DNA of 64,000 bases from Bacteroidales bacterium (GTDB lineage: Bacteria > Bacteroidota > Bacteroidia > Bacteroidales > UBA932), in the NCBI GenBank assembly GCA_017438975.1, contig JAFRUH010000026.1, positions 1 to 64,000 of the forward strand. Reading direction: 5' to 3'. Of the stretch, positions 17,307-25,927 are shown piece after piece. Every line of letters starts with the position of its first letter. The first letter of the stretch is position 1. The notes below the pieces were generated by a model, which saw nothing but the letters and a program-made list of their open reading frames with translations, had not been told where the DNA came from and made no database searches. Position numbers and translations under genes: made by a program.

Positions 17307-19094
17307 ATGGCGAAACGTGAAATAAAGTTTTCCCTCGTGTACAGGGATATGTGGCAGAGCTCGGGAAAGTATGTCCCGAGGGTGGACCAGCTCGTCGAAG
17401 TCGCCCCGGCGATCATCGACATGGGCTGCTTCGACAGGGTCGAGACGAACGGCGGAGCCTTCGAACAGGTGAACCTTCTCTTCGGCGAGAACCCGAACAA
17501 AGCCGTCCGCGCCTGGACCGCTCCCTTCCATAAGGCCGGTATCCAGACCCATATGCTGGAGCGCGGCCTGAACGCCCTCCGTATGAACCCGGTTCCCCTC
17601 GACGTCCGCGAACTGATGTTCAAGGTCAAGAAGAAACAGGGCACCGACATCGCCCGATCGTTCTGCGGCCTGAACGACCACCGCAACCTCAAAGGATCCG
17701 TCATCGGGGCGAAGAAGGGCGGGATGATCTCGCAGGTCGCCCTCTCGATTACCTACTCGCCTGTCCACACGGTCGCCTACTATATGGACATCGTCGACAA
17801 GGTTGTCGGATACGGGGCGGATGAAATCTGCCTCAAGGACATGGCCGGAATCGGACGTCCCTCCTTCCTCGGGGAACTCGTCCGGGACATCAAGGCCAAA
17901 TACCCGCATATCATCGTCCAGTACCATGGGCACAGCGGTCCCGGATTCGCCCCGGCGTCGATGCTGGAGGTCGCCCGTGCCGGCGCCGATTACCTGGACG
18001 TCGCCGTCGAGCCCCTCTCCTGGGGCAAGGTCCATCCCGATGTCATCACGATCCGCGAGATGCTTCGCGCGGACGGATTCCTGGTCAAGGACCTCAACAT
18101 GGACGCATATATGGAAGTGCGCCGGCTGACCCAGAAATTCATCGACGACTTCCTCGGCTATTGGATCAATCCCTCGAACGCGAAGATGACCTCCCTGCTT
18201 GTCGGCTGCGGCCTTCCCGGCGGCATGATGGGATCCATGATGGCCGACCTCAAGGGCTTCCAGGGGGCGATCAACGCCGCCCAGCGCGCCCACGGACGTC
18301 CCGAGATGTCCCTCGACACCTTGATGGTGAAGCTTTTCGAAGAGGTCGAGTACGTCTGGCCGCGCCTCGGCTATCCCCCGCTCGTGACTCCGTTCAGCCA
18401 GTATGTCAAGAACACGGCCCTGATGAACCTCTTCAACATGCTGAACGACAAGCCTCGCTGGACCACGATCGACAAGGACACCTGGGGAATGATCCTCGGG
18501 CATATGGGGCGCCTTCCCGGCCCCCTCGCCCCGGAAATCGTCGCTCTCGCCAAGGAGAAAGGCCTGGAATTCAGCGATGTGAATCCCCAGGACAACTACC
18601 CGGACGAACTGCCGAAATTCCGTCAGATGATGAAGGAAGAAGGCTGGGACGAGGGCGAAGACGAGGAAGAGCTCTTCGAATTCGCCATGCACGAACGGCA
18701 GTACCGCGACTACAAGAGCGGCATTGCCAAGGAACGTTTCAACAACGAACTCCGGGAATTCAAGGTGAAGACCGGCGCACCGATCGAGATCGTCCGTCCG
18801 GTCGTCGAAATGCCGAAATTCAAGGTGGAAGAATATGCGGAGAAATATCCGCACGCCGTCCCGGTTCAGGCTCCCGCAAAGGGGAAACTCCTTTGGGAAC
18901 ACGACGTAGACGATTCGTCGGCCGCCCCGATTGCCGGAACCGCCGTCAAGGCCGGCGAGGCAATGGGATATGTCCAGACCTATTACGGCATGGAAGAGAT
19001 TGTTCCGGCCGTGACGGGCCGGGTCGTCGCCGTCACCGGAAAGCAGGGCGAGGATGTCGCCAAGGGCGAAATCGTCGTCTTCGTCCAGGAATAG
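17307..19094 (+). CDS. Pyruvate/oxaloacetate carboxyltransferase subunit (PycB/OadA-like)
   Basis: A 595-residue protein. The N-terminal two-thirds is a pyruvate carboxyltransferase TIM barrel: S-L-V-Y-R-D-M-W-Q-S in place of the usual D-A-H-Q-S, E-T-N-G-G-A-F, M-L-E-R-G-L-N, C-L-K-D-M-A-G and Y-H-G-H-S-G-P-G with metal-binding His. A conserved carboxylase domain follows, and the last 75 residues have a biotinyl/lipoyl-like fold. The biotin lysine motif (A-M-K-M) is replaced by Y-Y-G-M-E near residues 559-563, so this protein probably cannot be biotinylated itself. It may transfer carboxyl groups from a separate biotin carrier. The ATG at 17307 fits the family N-terminus and the promoter; an in-frame extension to 16560 runs through the neighbouring gene and is not real. 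Confidence 0.9.
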   Translation: MAKREIKFSLVYRDMWQSSGKYVPRVDQLVEVAPAIIDMGCFDRVETNGGAFEQVNLLFGENPNKAVRAWTAPFHKAGIQTHMLERGLNALRMNPVPLDVRELMFKVKKKQGTDIARSFCGLNDHRNLKGSVIGAKKGGMISQVALSITYSPVHTVAYYMDIVDKVVGYGADEICLKDMAGIGRPSFLGELVRDIKAKYPHIIVQYHGHSGPGFAPASMLEVARAGADYLDVAVEPLSWGKVHPDVITIREMLRADGFLVKDLNMDAYMEVRRLTQKFIDDFLGYWINPSNAKMTSLLVGCGLPGGMMGSMMADLKGFQGAINAAQRAHGRPEMSLDTLMVKLFEEVEYVWPRLGYPPLVTPFSQYVKNTALMNLFNMLNDKPRWTTIDKDTWGMILGHMGRLPGPLAPEIVALAKEKGLEFSDVNPQDNYPDELPKFRQMMKEEGWDEGEDEEELFEFAMHERQYRDYKSGIAKERFNNELREFKVKTGAPIEIVRPVVEMPKFKVEEYAEKYPHAVPVQAPAKGKLLWEHDVDDSSAAPIAGTAVKAGEAMGYVQTYYGMEEIVPAVTGRVVAVTGKQGEDVAKGEIVVFVQE

Positions 19095-19121
19095 TTTCCT
19101 CTATTCAGTACTTTCTTCCCG

Positions 19122-20717
19122 TCAGTGTGTGGCGGGAAGGTCCATCGTGAACTTCGGGAGAAGGCCTTCGGGGACGGTGTGGGAGTTTTCCATGACCGTC
19201 CAGAGACGATCGACGATATCCGGATGTTCGGCGGCGACGTCACGGGATTCCTGCGGGTCTTCCGCAAGGTTGAAGAGTTCCATCTTCGCATCCTCGGACC
19301 GGGCTTTCTGGATCAGTCCCTTCCAGTCTCCGCTGCGGACGGCGAACCATCCCTTCCCGCCCGGAAACTCCCAGTAAAGCGCCTCATGCTTCTCTTTCTG
19401 CTTCTTTCCGAGAAGGATCGGAGCGAAGGAGATCCCGTCGTTCTCGGGAGCCGTGGTCCCGGCGAGTTCCGCAAACGTCGGCATCAGGTCCGTGAACTGG
19501 GAGATGTGGTTCTCGATCCGCCCGCCAGCAGGCAGGGGGAAAGGCGTTTCCTGGACTCCCGTTCCCTTCAGGCGGTCTCCCCAGGCGACGATGAAAGGCA
19601 TGCGGATGCCGCCCTCGTGGAGGGAGGACTTGCCCCAGCCTTTCCGGCACTTGAACGGGCCTCCGCTCTTGAAATACTCCATCGGAGAGTTGGAATTGTT
19701 CGCGGGACCGTTGTCGGAGGTCACGATAATGATGGTATTGTCATAGATGCCGAGTTCCTTGAGCCGGGCGACGAGTTTCCCGACCTGGGTGTCGATATGG
19801 GTCACCATGGCGGCATAGGCGGAATGGGGATACAGGACCGGATAGTACCAGCCGCCGTCCGTAACGGGGGTTTTCTCCTCCCCCAGCTTGTCGACATAGT
19901 ACATGACTTCGTCTTCGGGAGCCTGCACGGTACTGTGCGGGACGGTTGTCGTCCACATCAGCATGAACGGTTCCCCGGCGTTTTCCCCGATCCATCGGTC
20001 GATCTTCTCGTACATCAGGTCCGGGGAATAATACTGCTGGTTGAACTTGTCGTAGGAGCGGATGTCATAGGGATCTGCGCCGGGATCGAGCCGGCGGGTC
20101 ACCGGCATGTACAGGTTCCCGGTCGGAACCCGGTGGTCATTCTCCCAGAGCAGGTCGGGGTAATAGGAATGGGCCAGGAGCTGGCAGACGAATCCATAGA
20201 AATAGTCGAAGCCCATGTCGCAGGGCATGGACCCCGATCCGGGATTTCCGAGGCCCCATTTCCCGACCATCGCGGTCCGGTAACCCGCCTCCTTCATCAT
20301 CCGGGCGATCGTGGGCGTGTCCGGCGCAAGGGGCCACTGACCTTCGAAGGTCGAATCGGCGAGCATCCGGGCGAAGAGCGCTTCCGGGTCGTCGAGACGG
20401 GCATTGGCCTCTTCATTGTGCCGGATCTGGCTGTGTCCGGTATGCTTTCCTGTCATGATCGAACAGCGGGACGGAGCGGAAAGGGGGCATGCCGTGTACA
20501 TGTCCGTGAACCGGATTCCCCGCTCGGCCAGGGCATCGATGTTCGGGGTTTCGATCATCTCCTGTCCATAACAGCCGAGATCGCCGTAGCCGAGGTCGTC
20601 GAACATGAGGTAGATGATGTTCGGCCGCGGGGCGGCCTGTTCTCCGGTACACCCGGACAGTCCGGGAAGGGCGGCGGCGGGGAGTAGCGCGGCCGCGAGA
20701 TGTCTGCTCTTTCTCAT
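19122..20717 (-). CDS. Secreted sulfatase, serine type (S1 family)
   Basis: A 531-residue predicted lipoprotein (L-S-G-C, Cys23) with all main sulfatase motifs. These are the calcium-binding M-F-D-D-L-G-Y-G-D (Asp40, Asp41), the active-site signature S80-A-P-S-R84-C-S-I-M-T-G, V-G-K-W-G-L-G, V-T-S-D-N-G-P and the late K-C-R-K-G-W-G-K-S-S-L-H-E-G-G-I-R-M-P-F. The first signature residue is Ser, so maturation to formylglycine would need an anaerobic radical-SAM sulfatase maturase, which is not in this window. Likely substrates are sulfated glycans or aryl sulfates. Divergent from the metallophosphoesterase gene; no SusCD pair adjoins it. Confidence 0.93.
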   Translation of the reverse strand: MRKSRHLAAALLPAAALPGLSGCTGEQAAPRPNIIYLMFDDLGYGDLGCYGQEMIETPNIDALAERGIRFTDMYTACPLSAPSRCSIMTGKHTGHSQIRHNEEANARLDDPEALFARMLADSTFEGQWPLAPDTPTIARMMKEAGYRTAMVGKWGLGNPGSGSMPCDMGFDYFYGFVCQLLAHSYYPDLLWENDHRVPTGNLYMPVTRRLDPGADPYDIRSYDKFNQQYYSPDLMYEKIDRWIGENAGEPFMLMWTTTVPHSTVQAPEDEVMYYVDKLGEEKTPVTDGGWYYPVLYPHSAYAAMVTHIDTQVGKLVARLKELGIYDNTIIIVTSDNGPANNSNSPMEYFKSGGPFKCRKGWGKSSLHEGGIRMPFIVAWGDRLKGTGVQETPFPLPAGGRIENHISQFTDLMPTFAELAGTTAPENDGISFAPILLGKKQKEKHEALYWEFPGGKGWFAVRSGDWKGLIQKARSEDAKMELFNLAEDPQESRDVAAEHPDIVDRLWTVMENSHTVPEGLLPKFTMDLPATH

Positions 20718-20721
20718 AGGG

Positions 20722-20729
20722 CAAATATA
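20722..20729 (-). promoter_or_regulatory. -7 box of the sulfatase gene
   Basis: TATATTTG on the minus strand ends only 4 nt before the ATG at 20717. If the usual spacing holds, transcription would begin at or next to the start codon and give a leaderless mRNA. Confidence 0.6.
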
Positions 20730-20762
20730 ACAAACAGGAAGGGTATTTTAAAGAATTATCGC

Positions 20763-20770
20763 TATTTTTG
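20763..20770 (+). promoter_or_regulatory. -7 box of the metallophosphoesterase operon
   Basis: TATTTTTG, 17 nt before the ATG at 20788. A -33 TTG is not obvious. Confidence 0.55.
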
Positions 20771-20787
20771 CAGGACAAAAACACGCC

Positions 20788-21987
20788 ATGAAACGATTCG
20801 TAATCCTTCTTCTCCTTCTTGCCGGCTGGACCGCTTATGCGCAGCAGGACGGGAACATCGAAATCCGGCATGTCAAATATGAGTGCCATCCCTATCTCCA
20901 GAACGTGACGGAAACCTCCTTTACCGTAATCTGGACGACCAACATGGACGCAATCTCCTGGGTCGAAGTCGCCCCCGACGACGGAACGCATTTCTACAAT
21001 GTCGAACGCCCTAAATACTATGACCTAAGGGGACTCGGCCGCCGGCCGATCGGCCGTCTGCACAAGGTTACGGTGTCCGGCCTCGAACCGGGAACGACCT
21101 ACCGCTACCGGATCATGATGCAGGGCGTCCTGAACGCGGACAACCGGAAGAGCATCGTCTACACGGAAGGATACGGAATGGATATCCTCCGCCACAAGGT
21201 CACGACGGTCACGACGCTGAAGAAAGAGTATGACCATGTCAAATTCGCCGTCGTCAATGACATGCACGAGCACGACTCGGTCCTCCGGGCGGATTTCAAG
21301 GATGCGCGCGGGAAGTATGACTTCGTCGTATTCAACGGGGACATGACCTCGTCGATCGACCGGGAAGAGGATGTCGTGGAGAACTATCTCAACTCAGCCG
21401 GGGAGCTCTTCGCAGACGGGACCCCGATCTTTATCGTCCGCGGGAACCATGAATACCGGGGCAACGACGCCCTCAAATGGTATGACTATATGGACAATCC
21501 GGGCGGAAAGACCTATTACACATTCAAATACGGGAAATTCTTCTTCATTGTGCTCGACAGCGGAGAAGACAAGCCGGACAGCGATATCCGGAACCTCGGG
21601 GTCATGGCCGTGGAACCCTACGTCCGCGAAGAGGCCGAATGGCTGAAGGAAGTCGTCAGAAGCGAGGATTTCCTCCAGGCGGAGACACGGATTGTCTTTT
21701 CCCACATCCCGCCGTCCCCGAAAGGGTGGCACGGCAACCGGATGGTCTCCGAACTCTTCGTCCCGATCCTGAACGAAGCGGGGGTGGATTTCATGCTCTG
21801 CGCCCATATCCACTCGCACAAGGTCTACGACACCTCCGAGACGCAGACGCGTTTCCCGGTCGTCTGCAACAAGAACCAGACGCTCCTCGAGTGCGACCTC
21901 GACGCGAAGAGGCTGAAGATGGACTTCTACGACCAGAACCAGAAAATCTGGAAAACCCTTACCTACAAAGTCGGAACATTCAAATAA
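20788..21987 (+). CDS. Secreted metallophosphoesterase (purple-acid-phosphatase-like)
   Basis: A 399-residue exported protein (signal peptide ending near A-Y-A-Q-Q). Residues about 25-140 resemble the fibronectin-like N-domain of purple acid phosphatases (T-S-F-T-V-I-W-T-T-N, L-E-P-G-T-T-Y-R-Y-R). The rest is a calcineurin-like phosphoesterase with N-D-M-H, N-G-D-M-T, R-G-N-H-E-Y, F-S-H-I-P-P and C-A-H-I-H-S-H providing the two-metal site. It probably removes phosphate from periplasmic or exogenous esters. It is followed 7 nt later by a HAD phosphatase, so the two form a small operon. Confidence 0.9.
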   Translation: MKRFVILLLLLAGWTAYAQQDGNIEIRHVKYECHPYLQNVTETSFTVIWTTNMDAISWVEVAPDDGTHFYNVERPKYYDLRGLGRRPIGRLHKVTVSGLEPGTTYRYRIMMQGVLNADNRKSIVYTEGYGMDILRHKVTTVTTLKKEYDHVKFAVVNDMHEHDSVLRADFKDARGKYDFVVFNGDMTSSIDREEDVVENYLNSAGELFADGTPIFIVRGNHEYRGNDALKWYDYMDNPGGKTYYTFKYGKFFFIVLDSGEDKPDSDIRNLGVMAVEPYVREEAEWLKEVVRSEDFLQAETRIVFSHIPPSPKGWHGNRMVSELFVPILNEAGVDFMLCAHIHSHKVYDTSETQTRFPVVCNKNQTLLECDLDAKRLKMDFYDQNQKIWKTLTYKVGTFK

Positions 21988-21994
21988 TATCGAT

Positions 21995-22882
21995 ATGGCA
22001 GAGAATTACAACAAGGTCCTGACCCCGGAACTGAAGGAAAAACTCCGTCCCCTCAAGCACCTTGCCCTGGATATGGATGGGACCATCTATCTGGGTTCCA
22101 ACCTTTTCCCTTTTACGATTGGGTTCCTCGACTCCATGGAAAAAGCCGGAGTCGGGCACTCTTTCCTGACCAACAATCCGACCAAATCCGTCGCGGATTA
22201 TCTCCACAAGCTAGAAGGAATGGGCATCCACGCCTCCGAGGACAATATGTACACGACCTCCCTTGCGGCGATCGACTATATCAGGAAAACCTATCCGGAA
22301 GCGAAACGTCTTTTCATGCTGGGGACGCCGAGCATGGTCTCCCAGTTCGAGAAAGCCGGTTTCGAAGCCTGCGCGGACGACCCGGACGACGTTCCGGACG
22401 TTCTGGTCGTAGCCTTTGACACGACGCTCGTCTATCCGCGCCTCTGCCGGGCGGCCTGGTGGGCGGCCCAGGGCATCCCCTATGTCGCTACGAATCCCGA
22501 CAGGGTCTGCCCGACGGACCAGCGGGTCATTCTCGTGGACTGCGGTTCGCTGCAACGCTGCATCGAGCATGCGACCGGCCGGAAACCGGACATCGTTCTC
22601 GGAAAACCCGATCCTACGATGCTGTACGGCATCATGGACCGGCACGGAATCAAGCCGGAGGAGATTGCGATGATCGGGGACCGGATCTACACGGATACGG
22701 CGATGGCCCACAACGCGGGGGCGGTCGGTGTCCTGGTGCTTTCGGGAGAAACAACGCTGGAAACGGCCCTGAAGGTGGCGGAAGACGCTCGTACGAACCC
22801 GAATCCGGAATTCTATCCGCCGGACGTAATCGTCCGCGACATCGCCGAGCTCGGCGAACTCATTCTCGCCGCCAAGGCCTGA
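21995..22882 (+). CDS. HAD-IIA family sugar phosphatase (NagD/phosphoglycolate-type)
   Basis: A 295-residue cytoplasmic HAD phosphatase. Motif I is L-A-L-D26-M-D28-G-T, motif II is F-L-T-N-N-P-T-K, motif III Lys lies in L-G-K-P-D-P, and motif IV is M-I-G-D-R-I-Y-T-D. The large C2-type cap between motifs II and III is typical of subclass IIA (NagD, AraL, p-nitrophenyl phosphatases). The natural substrate is unknown, probably a small sugar phosphate. It is co-transcribed with the exported phosphoesterase. Confidence 0.88.
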   Translation: MAENYNKVLTPELKEKLRPLKHLALDMDGTIYLGSNLFPFTIGFLDSMEKAGVGHSFLTNNPTKSVADYLHKLEGMGIHASEDNMYTTSLAAIDYIRKTYPEAKRLFMLGTPSMVSQFEKAGFEACADDPDDVPDVLVVAFDTTLVYPRLCRAAWWAAQGIPYVATNPDRVCPTDQRVILVDCGSLQRCIEHATGRKPDIVLGKPDPTMLYGIMDRHGIKPEEIAMIGDRIYTDTAMAHNAGAVGVLVLSGETTLETALKVAEDARTNPNPEFYPPDVIVRDIAELGELILAAKA

Positions 22883-22917
22883 CACCGTTTTCCGGGATAA
22901 TACTATCACCCCCCGGA

Positions 22918-23027
22918 GAAGACATTCCCCTTGTCCTGAAACCGCCTTCGGCCCCTCCCACTGCGTGGGCCCCTCCCTCTTATAGTGCCGAGGGTGGCAT
23001 AGGTTTCAGGGCAAGGGGAATGTCTTC
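22918..23027 (+). repeat. Palindromic repeat element, copy A (intergenic)
   Basis: Two 26-nt arms (22918-22943 and 23002-23027) are inverted complements with one mismatch, which is a G-U pair in RNA. The arm ends next to the core as CTGAAACC and GGTTTCAG. The 58-nt core can fold as GCC-ttc-GGC, CCCAC-tgc-GTGGG and CCCTC-10 nt-GAGGG. It shares GGGCCCCTCCCTCTTA and TGCCGAGGGTGGCAT with copy B. It sits between two convergent genes (HAD phosphatase and upp) and may end transcription from both sides. Read on the minus strand it holds an open frame giving A-T-L-G-T-I-R-G-R-G-P. Confidence 0.85.
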
Positions 23028-23040
23028 CCGTAAAAGAGCA

Positions 23041-23694
23041 TCAGAGTTTTCCGCCGAAGGCGAGGTCGCCGGCGTCGCCGAGACCGGGGATGATCAGGCT
23101 GCGGCTGGTCAGCTCCTCGTCGATGGCGGCCGTCCAGAGGGTCACATTGTCAGGCATCGTCATCTGCAGGTGATCGACGGCATAGGCGCTGGCGATCGGA
23201 GTGACGAGATGGACCTGCTCGGGCTCACCGCCCTCTTTCAGAAGTTCGTCGTAAGCCACCTTGATCGAGGATCCCGTCGCAATCATGGAATCGGCCAGGA
23301 CAAGCGTCTTGCCGATGAGGTCAGGGCAGATGCAGTAATCGACCTTGATCTCGAAATAATCGCCTTTCCCGTACTTGCGGTACGTTGCCACGAACCCGGT
23401 TTCAGCGTGGTCGAAATAATTCTGAAGGCCCCGGTGCAGCGGAAGTCCCGCCCTCAGGATCGTCGCGAGGACGAGTCTCGTAACCGGCGTCCGGACCGTC
23501 GCGATGCCAAGCGGGGTGGTCACGTCCTTCCCGATATAATCCAGGCGCCTGCTGATCTCATAGGCGAAAATCTCGCCGAGCCGCTCGAGATTGGTGCGGA
23601 AACGAAGACTGTCTTTCTGGATGGCGATATCGCGCATCTCAGCCATGAACGAATTGAGAACGGAATCGTTCTCCCCGAGATTGATGACCTTCAT
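23041..23694 (-). CDS. upp: Uracil phosphoribosyltransferase
   Basis: A 217-residue enzyme that makes UMP from uracil and PRPP (pyrimidine salvage). It has the PRPP-binding loop V-L-A-D-S-M-I-A-T-G-S-S-I, the C-terminal uracil-binding region I-P-G-L-G-D-A-G-D-L-A-F-G, and R-A-G-L-P-L-H-R-G earlier. A longer frame begins at 23724, but that codon lies inside a promoter -7 box (23722-23729), so the ATG at 23694 (M-K-V-I-N-L-G) is taken as the start. Confidence 0.93.
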   Translation of the reverse strand: MKVINLGENDSVLNSFMAEMRDIAIQKDSLRFRTNLERLGEIFAYEISRRLDYIGKDVTTPLGIATVRTPVTRLVLATILRAGLPLHRGLQNYFDHAETGFVATYRKYGKGDYFEIKVDYCICPDLIGKTLVLADSMIATGSSIKVAYDELLKEGGEPEQVHLVTPIASAYAVDHLQMTMPDNVTLWTAAIDEELTSRSLIIPGLGDAGDLAFGGKL

Positions 23695-23721
23695 AACCTT
23701 TTTCGTATTGGTGACCGAGAA

Positions 23722-23729
23722 CAAATATA
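23722..23729 (-). promoter_or_regulatory. -7 box of upp
   Basis: TATATTTG on the minus strand, with a TTG 21 nt further upstream. It gives a leader of about 20 nt to the ATG at 23694 and lies just beyond the stop of radC. Confidence 0.7.
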
Positions 23730-23735
23730 CGTTTT

Positions 23736-24446
23736 TTATTCGTTTTCGGACAACTTTTTTCCCGCACTCGTGATTTTTTCCTCCGAAAAGCTGTAATAAC
23801 TGTCTTCGGCGACGATGACATGGTCCAGGAGGAGGATGTCGAAGGTCGAGAGGGCGTGGCGGACGATGTCCGTCTGCCGGATATCACTCTCCCCGGGGGC
23901 GGGATTCCCGGAGGGATGGTTATGGACCAGGATGACGGAGCGGGCCCTTTTTTCCAGCGCTCTCCGGGCGACCTGACGGGAATCGATCATCGTCCGGTCC
24001 AGGGTTCCGCTGGTCAGGAGCTCTTTTCCGAGAAGATAGCCGGAGGCGTTCAGGAAGACCGCCCAGCATTCCTCGTGGTCGAGGCCCCTCAAGACAGGGA
24101 TGAGGAGGGAATAGACGTCACGGGCGTCCCTGACGGCTCTCTTTTCGGGGGTCGACAGTTCCACGAGGGTGCGCTTCCCCAGTTCCAGCGCGGCCTGGAG
24201 GGTCAGGGCCTTGGCCGGCCCGATCCCCTTGAAAGCGCAGAAAGACTCCAGAGGGAAAGAGGAGAGGACGGAAAGCCGCCCTTCGGCGGCAGAAAGCAGG
24301 GAACGGGCGAGGTCCAGCACGTTCTCCTCCCCCGTTCCGGAGCGGAGCAGGACGGCCAGGAGTTCGGCATGGCTCAGGGATGCCGGTCCCTTCGATAGCA
24401 TCTTTTCACGGGGGCGCTCGTCTGCGCAGAGGTCTTTGAGTTTCAT
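23736..24446 (-). CDS. radC: RadC family JAMM-domain protein
   Basis: A 236-residue RadC protein. The N-terminus carries a helix-hairpin-helix segment (F-K-G-I-G-P-A-K-A-L-T-L). The C-terminal MPN/JAMM domain has the metal motif V-H-N-H-P-S-G-N-P-A-P-G-E-S-D. The link to DNA repair is historical; biochemical function is uncertain, and a metalloprotease-like or nuclease role is possible. Standard family length. It lies directly upstream of upp on the same strand, though upp has its own promoter. Confidence 0.93.
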   Translation of the reverse strand: MKLKDLCADERPREKMLSKGPASLSHAELLAVLLRSGTGEENVLDLARSLLSAAEGRLSVLSSFPLESFCAFKGIGPAKALTLQAALELGKRTLVELSTPEKRAVRDARDVYSLLIPVLRGLDHEECWAVFLNASGYLLGKELLTSGTLDRTMIDSRQVARRALEKRARSVILVHNHPSGNPAPGESDIRQTDIVRHALSTFDILLLDHVIVAEDSYYSFSEEKITSAGKKLSENE

Positions 24447-24591
24447 CTTTTTTCCGTCAAGTTATAGAGAATGCGGAGAATGCGGGACAAGAAACGGAAA
24501 AACGATTTTGAAGAAGCGGTTTCACGAAGGAAGTTCCGGTTTTTTATCGTGAATCCGGCAATTATTGCTATCTTAGTGCGATTAAACCGAA

Positions 24592-25911
24592 ATGATGAAA
24601 AAAGTATATATAGAGACGTATGGCTGCCAGATGAATGTAAGCGACACGGAAGTGATCTTTTCCATTCTCGGCAAGGAAGGCTACGGGCGGACGGAATCGA
24701 TGGACGAGGCGGATGTGATCCTCGCCAATACCTGTTCCGTCCGGGACAACGCCGAACAGCGGATCTGGGGCCGGATCGAACAGTTCAACCTGCAGAAAAG
24801 GCACCGGAAAGGAGTTGTCGTCGGAATCGTCGGCTGCATGGCGGAACGCCTGAAGGACCGTCTCCTCGATACCGGGAAGGTCGATCTCGTCGCGGGACCG
24901 GATTCCTACCGGACCCTGCCGGAACTCCTCAGGCAGATTACCCCGGACCATCCCGCCATCAACGTCCTCCTTTCCCACGAGGAGACCTACGCGGACATCA
25001 TTCCCGTCCGGACGGACCGGAACGGGGTTTCCGCCTTTATCTCCATCATGCGCGGCTGCAACAATGTCTGCTCTTACTGCGTCGTCCCCTATACCCGCGG
25101 CGCCGAACGCTCCCGGGACCCGCATTCCATCGTCCGGGAGGCCTGCGACGTGTTCCGGAAAGGCTACCGGGAAGTCACGCTTCTCGGCCAGAACGTCGAC
25201 AGCTATCTCTGGAAATCGGAAGAAGAAACCGTGAATTTCGCGGAACTCCTCCGCCGGGTCGCCTCCGTCGATCCGCTCCTGAGGGTCCGGTTCTCGACCT
25301 CGCACCCGAAGGACATCTCGGACGAAGTCATTGAAACGATGGCCTCGATGCCGAACATCTGCCGCCATATCCACCTTCCCGTCCAGTCCGGCAGTTCGCG
25401 GATGCTTGAGAAGATGCGCCGGAAATATACCCGGGAGTGGTATCTGGAAAGGGTCGCGAAGATCCGGGAGGTCATGCCCGACTGCGGGCTGACGACGGAT
25501 GTGATCGCGGGGTTCTGCTCCGAAACGGAGGAAGACCACGCCCAGACCCTCTCCCTTATGGAAGAAGTCGGTTTCGACTGGGCATTCATGTTCCAGTATT
25601 CGGAACGCCCCGGGACTCTCGCCGCCCGCAACTATCCGGACGACGTTCCCCCCGAAGTCAAGACCCGTCGCCTGAACGAGATCATCGAACTCCAGAACCG
25701 GAAAGGCCTCGAAAGCTACCGGAGGGACCTCGGGAAACGCCTGACCGTCCTCGTGGAAGGACCCTCCAAGCGCAATCCCGACGACCTCTGCGGACGGGCG
25801 TCTAACAACAAGATGTGCGTCTTCCCCGCCGGCGGGCACAAGGTCGGCGACTATGTCGACGTCATCGTGGAATCCTGCACGTCAGCCACTTTAATCTGTT
25901 CCTTGGCATAA
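24592..25911 (+). CDS. miaB: tRNA-2-methylthio-N6-dimethylallyladenosine synthase
   Basis: A 439-residue radical-SAM methylthiotransferase that modifies A37 of tRNAs reading UNN codons. The N-terminal domain holds the auxiliary cluster cysteines Cys12 (T-Y-G-C-Q-M-N), Cys48 (A-N-T-C-S-V-R) and Cys82 (V-G-C-M-A). The radical-SAM motif is M-R-G-C-N-N-V-C-S-Y-C-V-V-P-Y, followed by T-R-G-A-E-R-S-R, which favours MiaB over MtaB. A TRAM domain closes the protein. glpK follows after 16 nt, so the two may share a transcript. Confidence 0.96.
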   Translation: MMKKVYIETYGCQMNVSDTEVIFSILGKEGYGRTESMDEADVILANTCSVRDNAEQRIWGRIEQFNLQKRHRKGVVVGIVGCMAERLKDRLLDTGKVDLVAGPDSYRTLPELLRQITPDHPAINVLLSHEETYADIIPVRTDRNGVSAFISIMRGCNNVCSYCVVPYTRGAERSRDPHSIVREACDVFRKGYREVTLLGQNVDSYLWKSEEETVNFAELLRRVASVDPLLRVRFSTSHPKDISDEVIETMASMPNICRHIHLPVQSGSSRMLEKMRRKYTREWYLERVAKIREVMPDCGLTTDVIAGFCSETEEDHAQTLSLMEEVGFDWAFMFQYSERPGTLAARNYPDDVPPEVKTRRLNEIIELQNRKGLESYRRDLGKRLTVLVEGPSKRNPDDLCGRASNNKMCVFPAGGHKVGDYVDVIVESCTSATLICSLA

Positions 25912-25927
25912 TCAATAACACGATCAT

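Noticed and set aside
22918-23027. The repeats as integron attC sites
   Set aside because: They are folded palindromes of similar size, but there are no flanking GTTRRRY-type core sites, no integrase and no cassette array, and two copies are inside genes.
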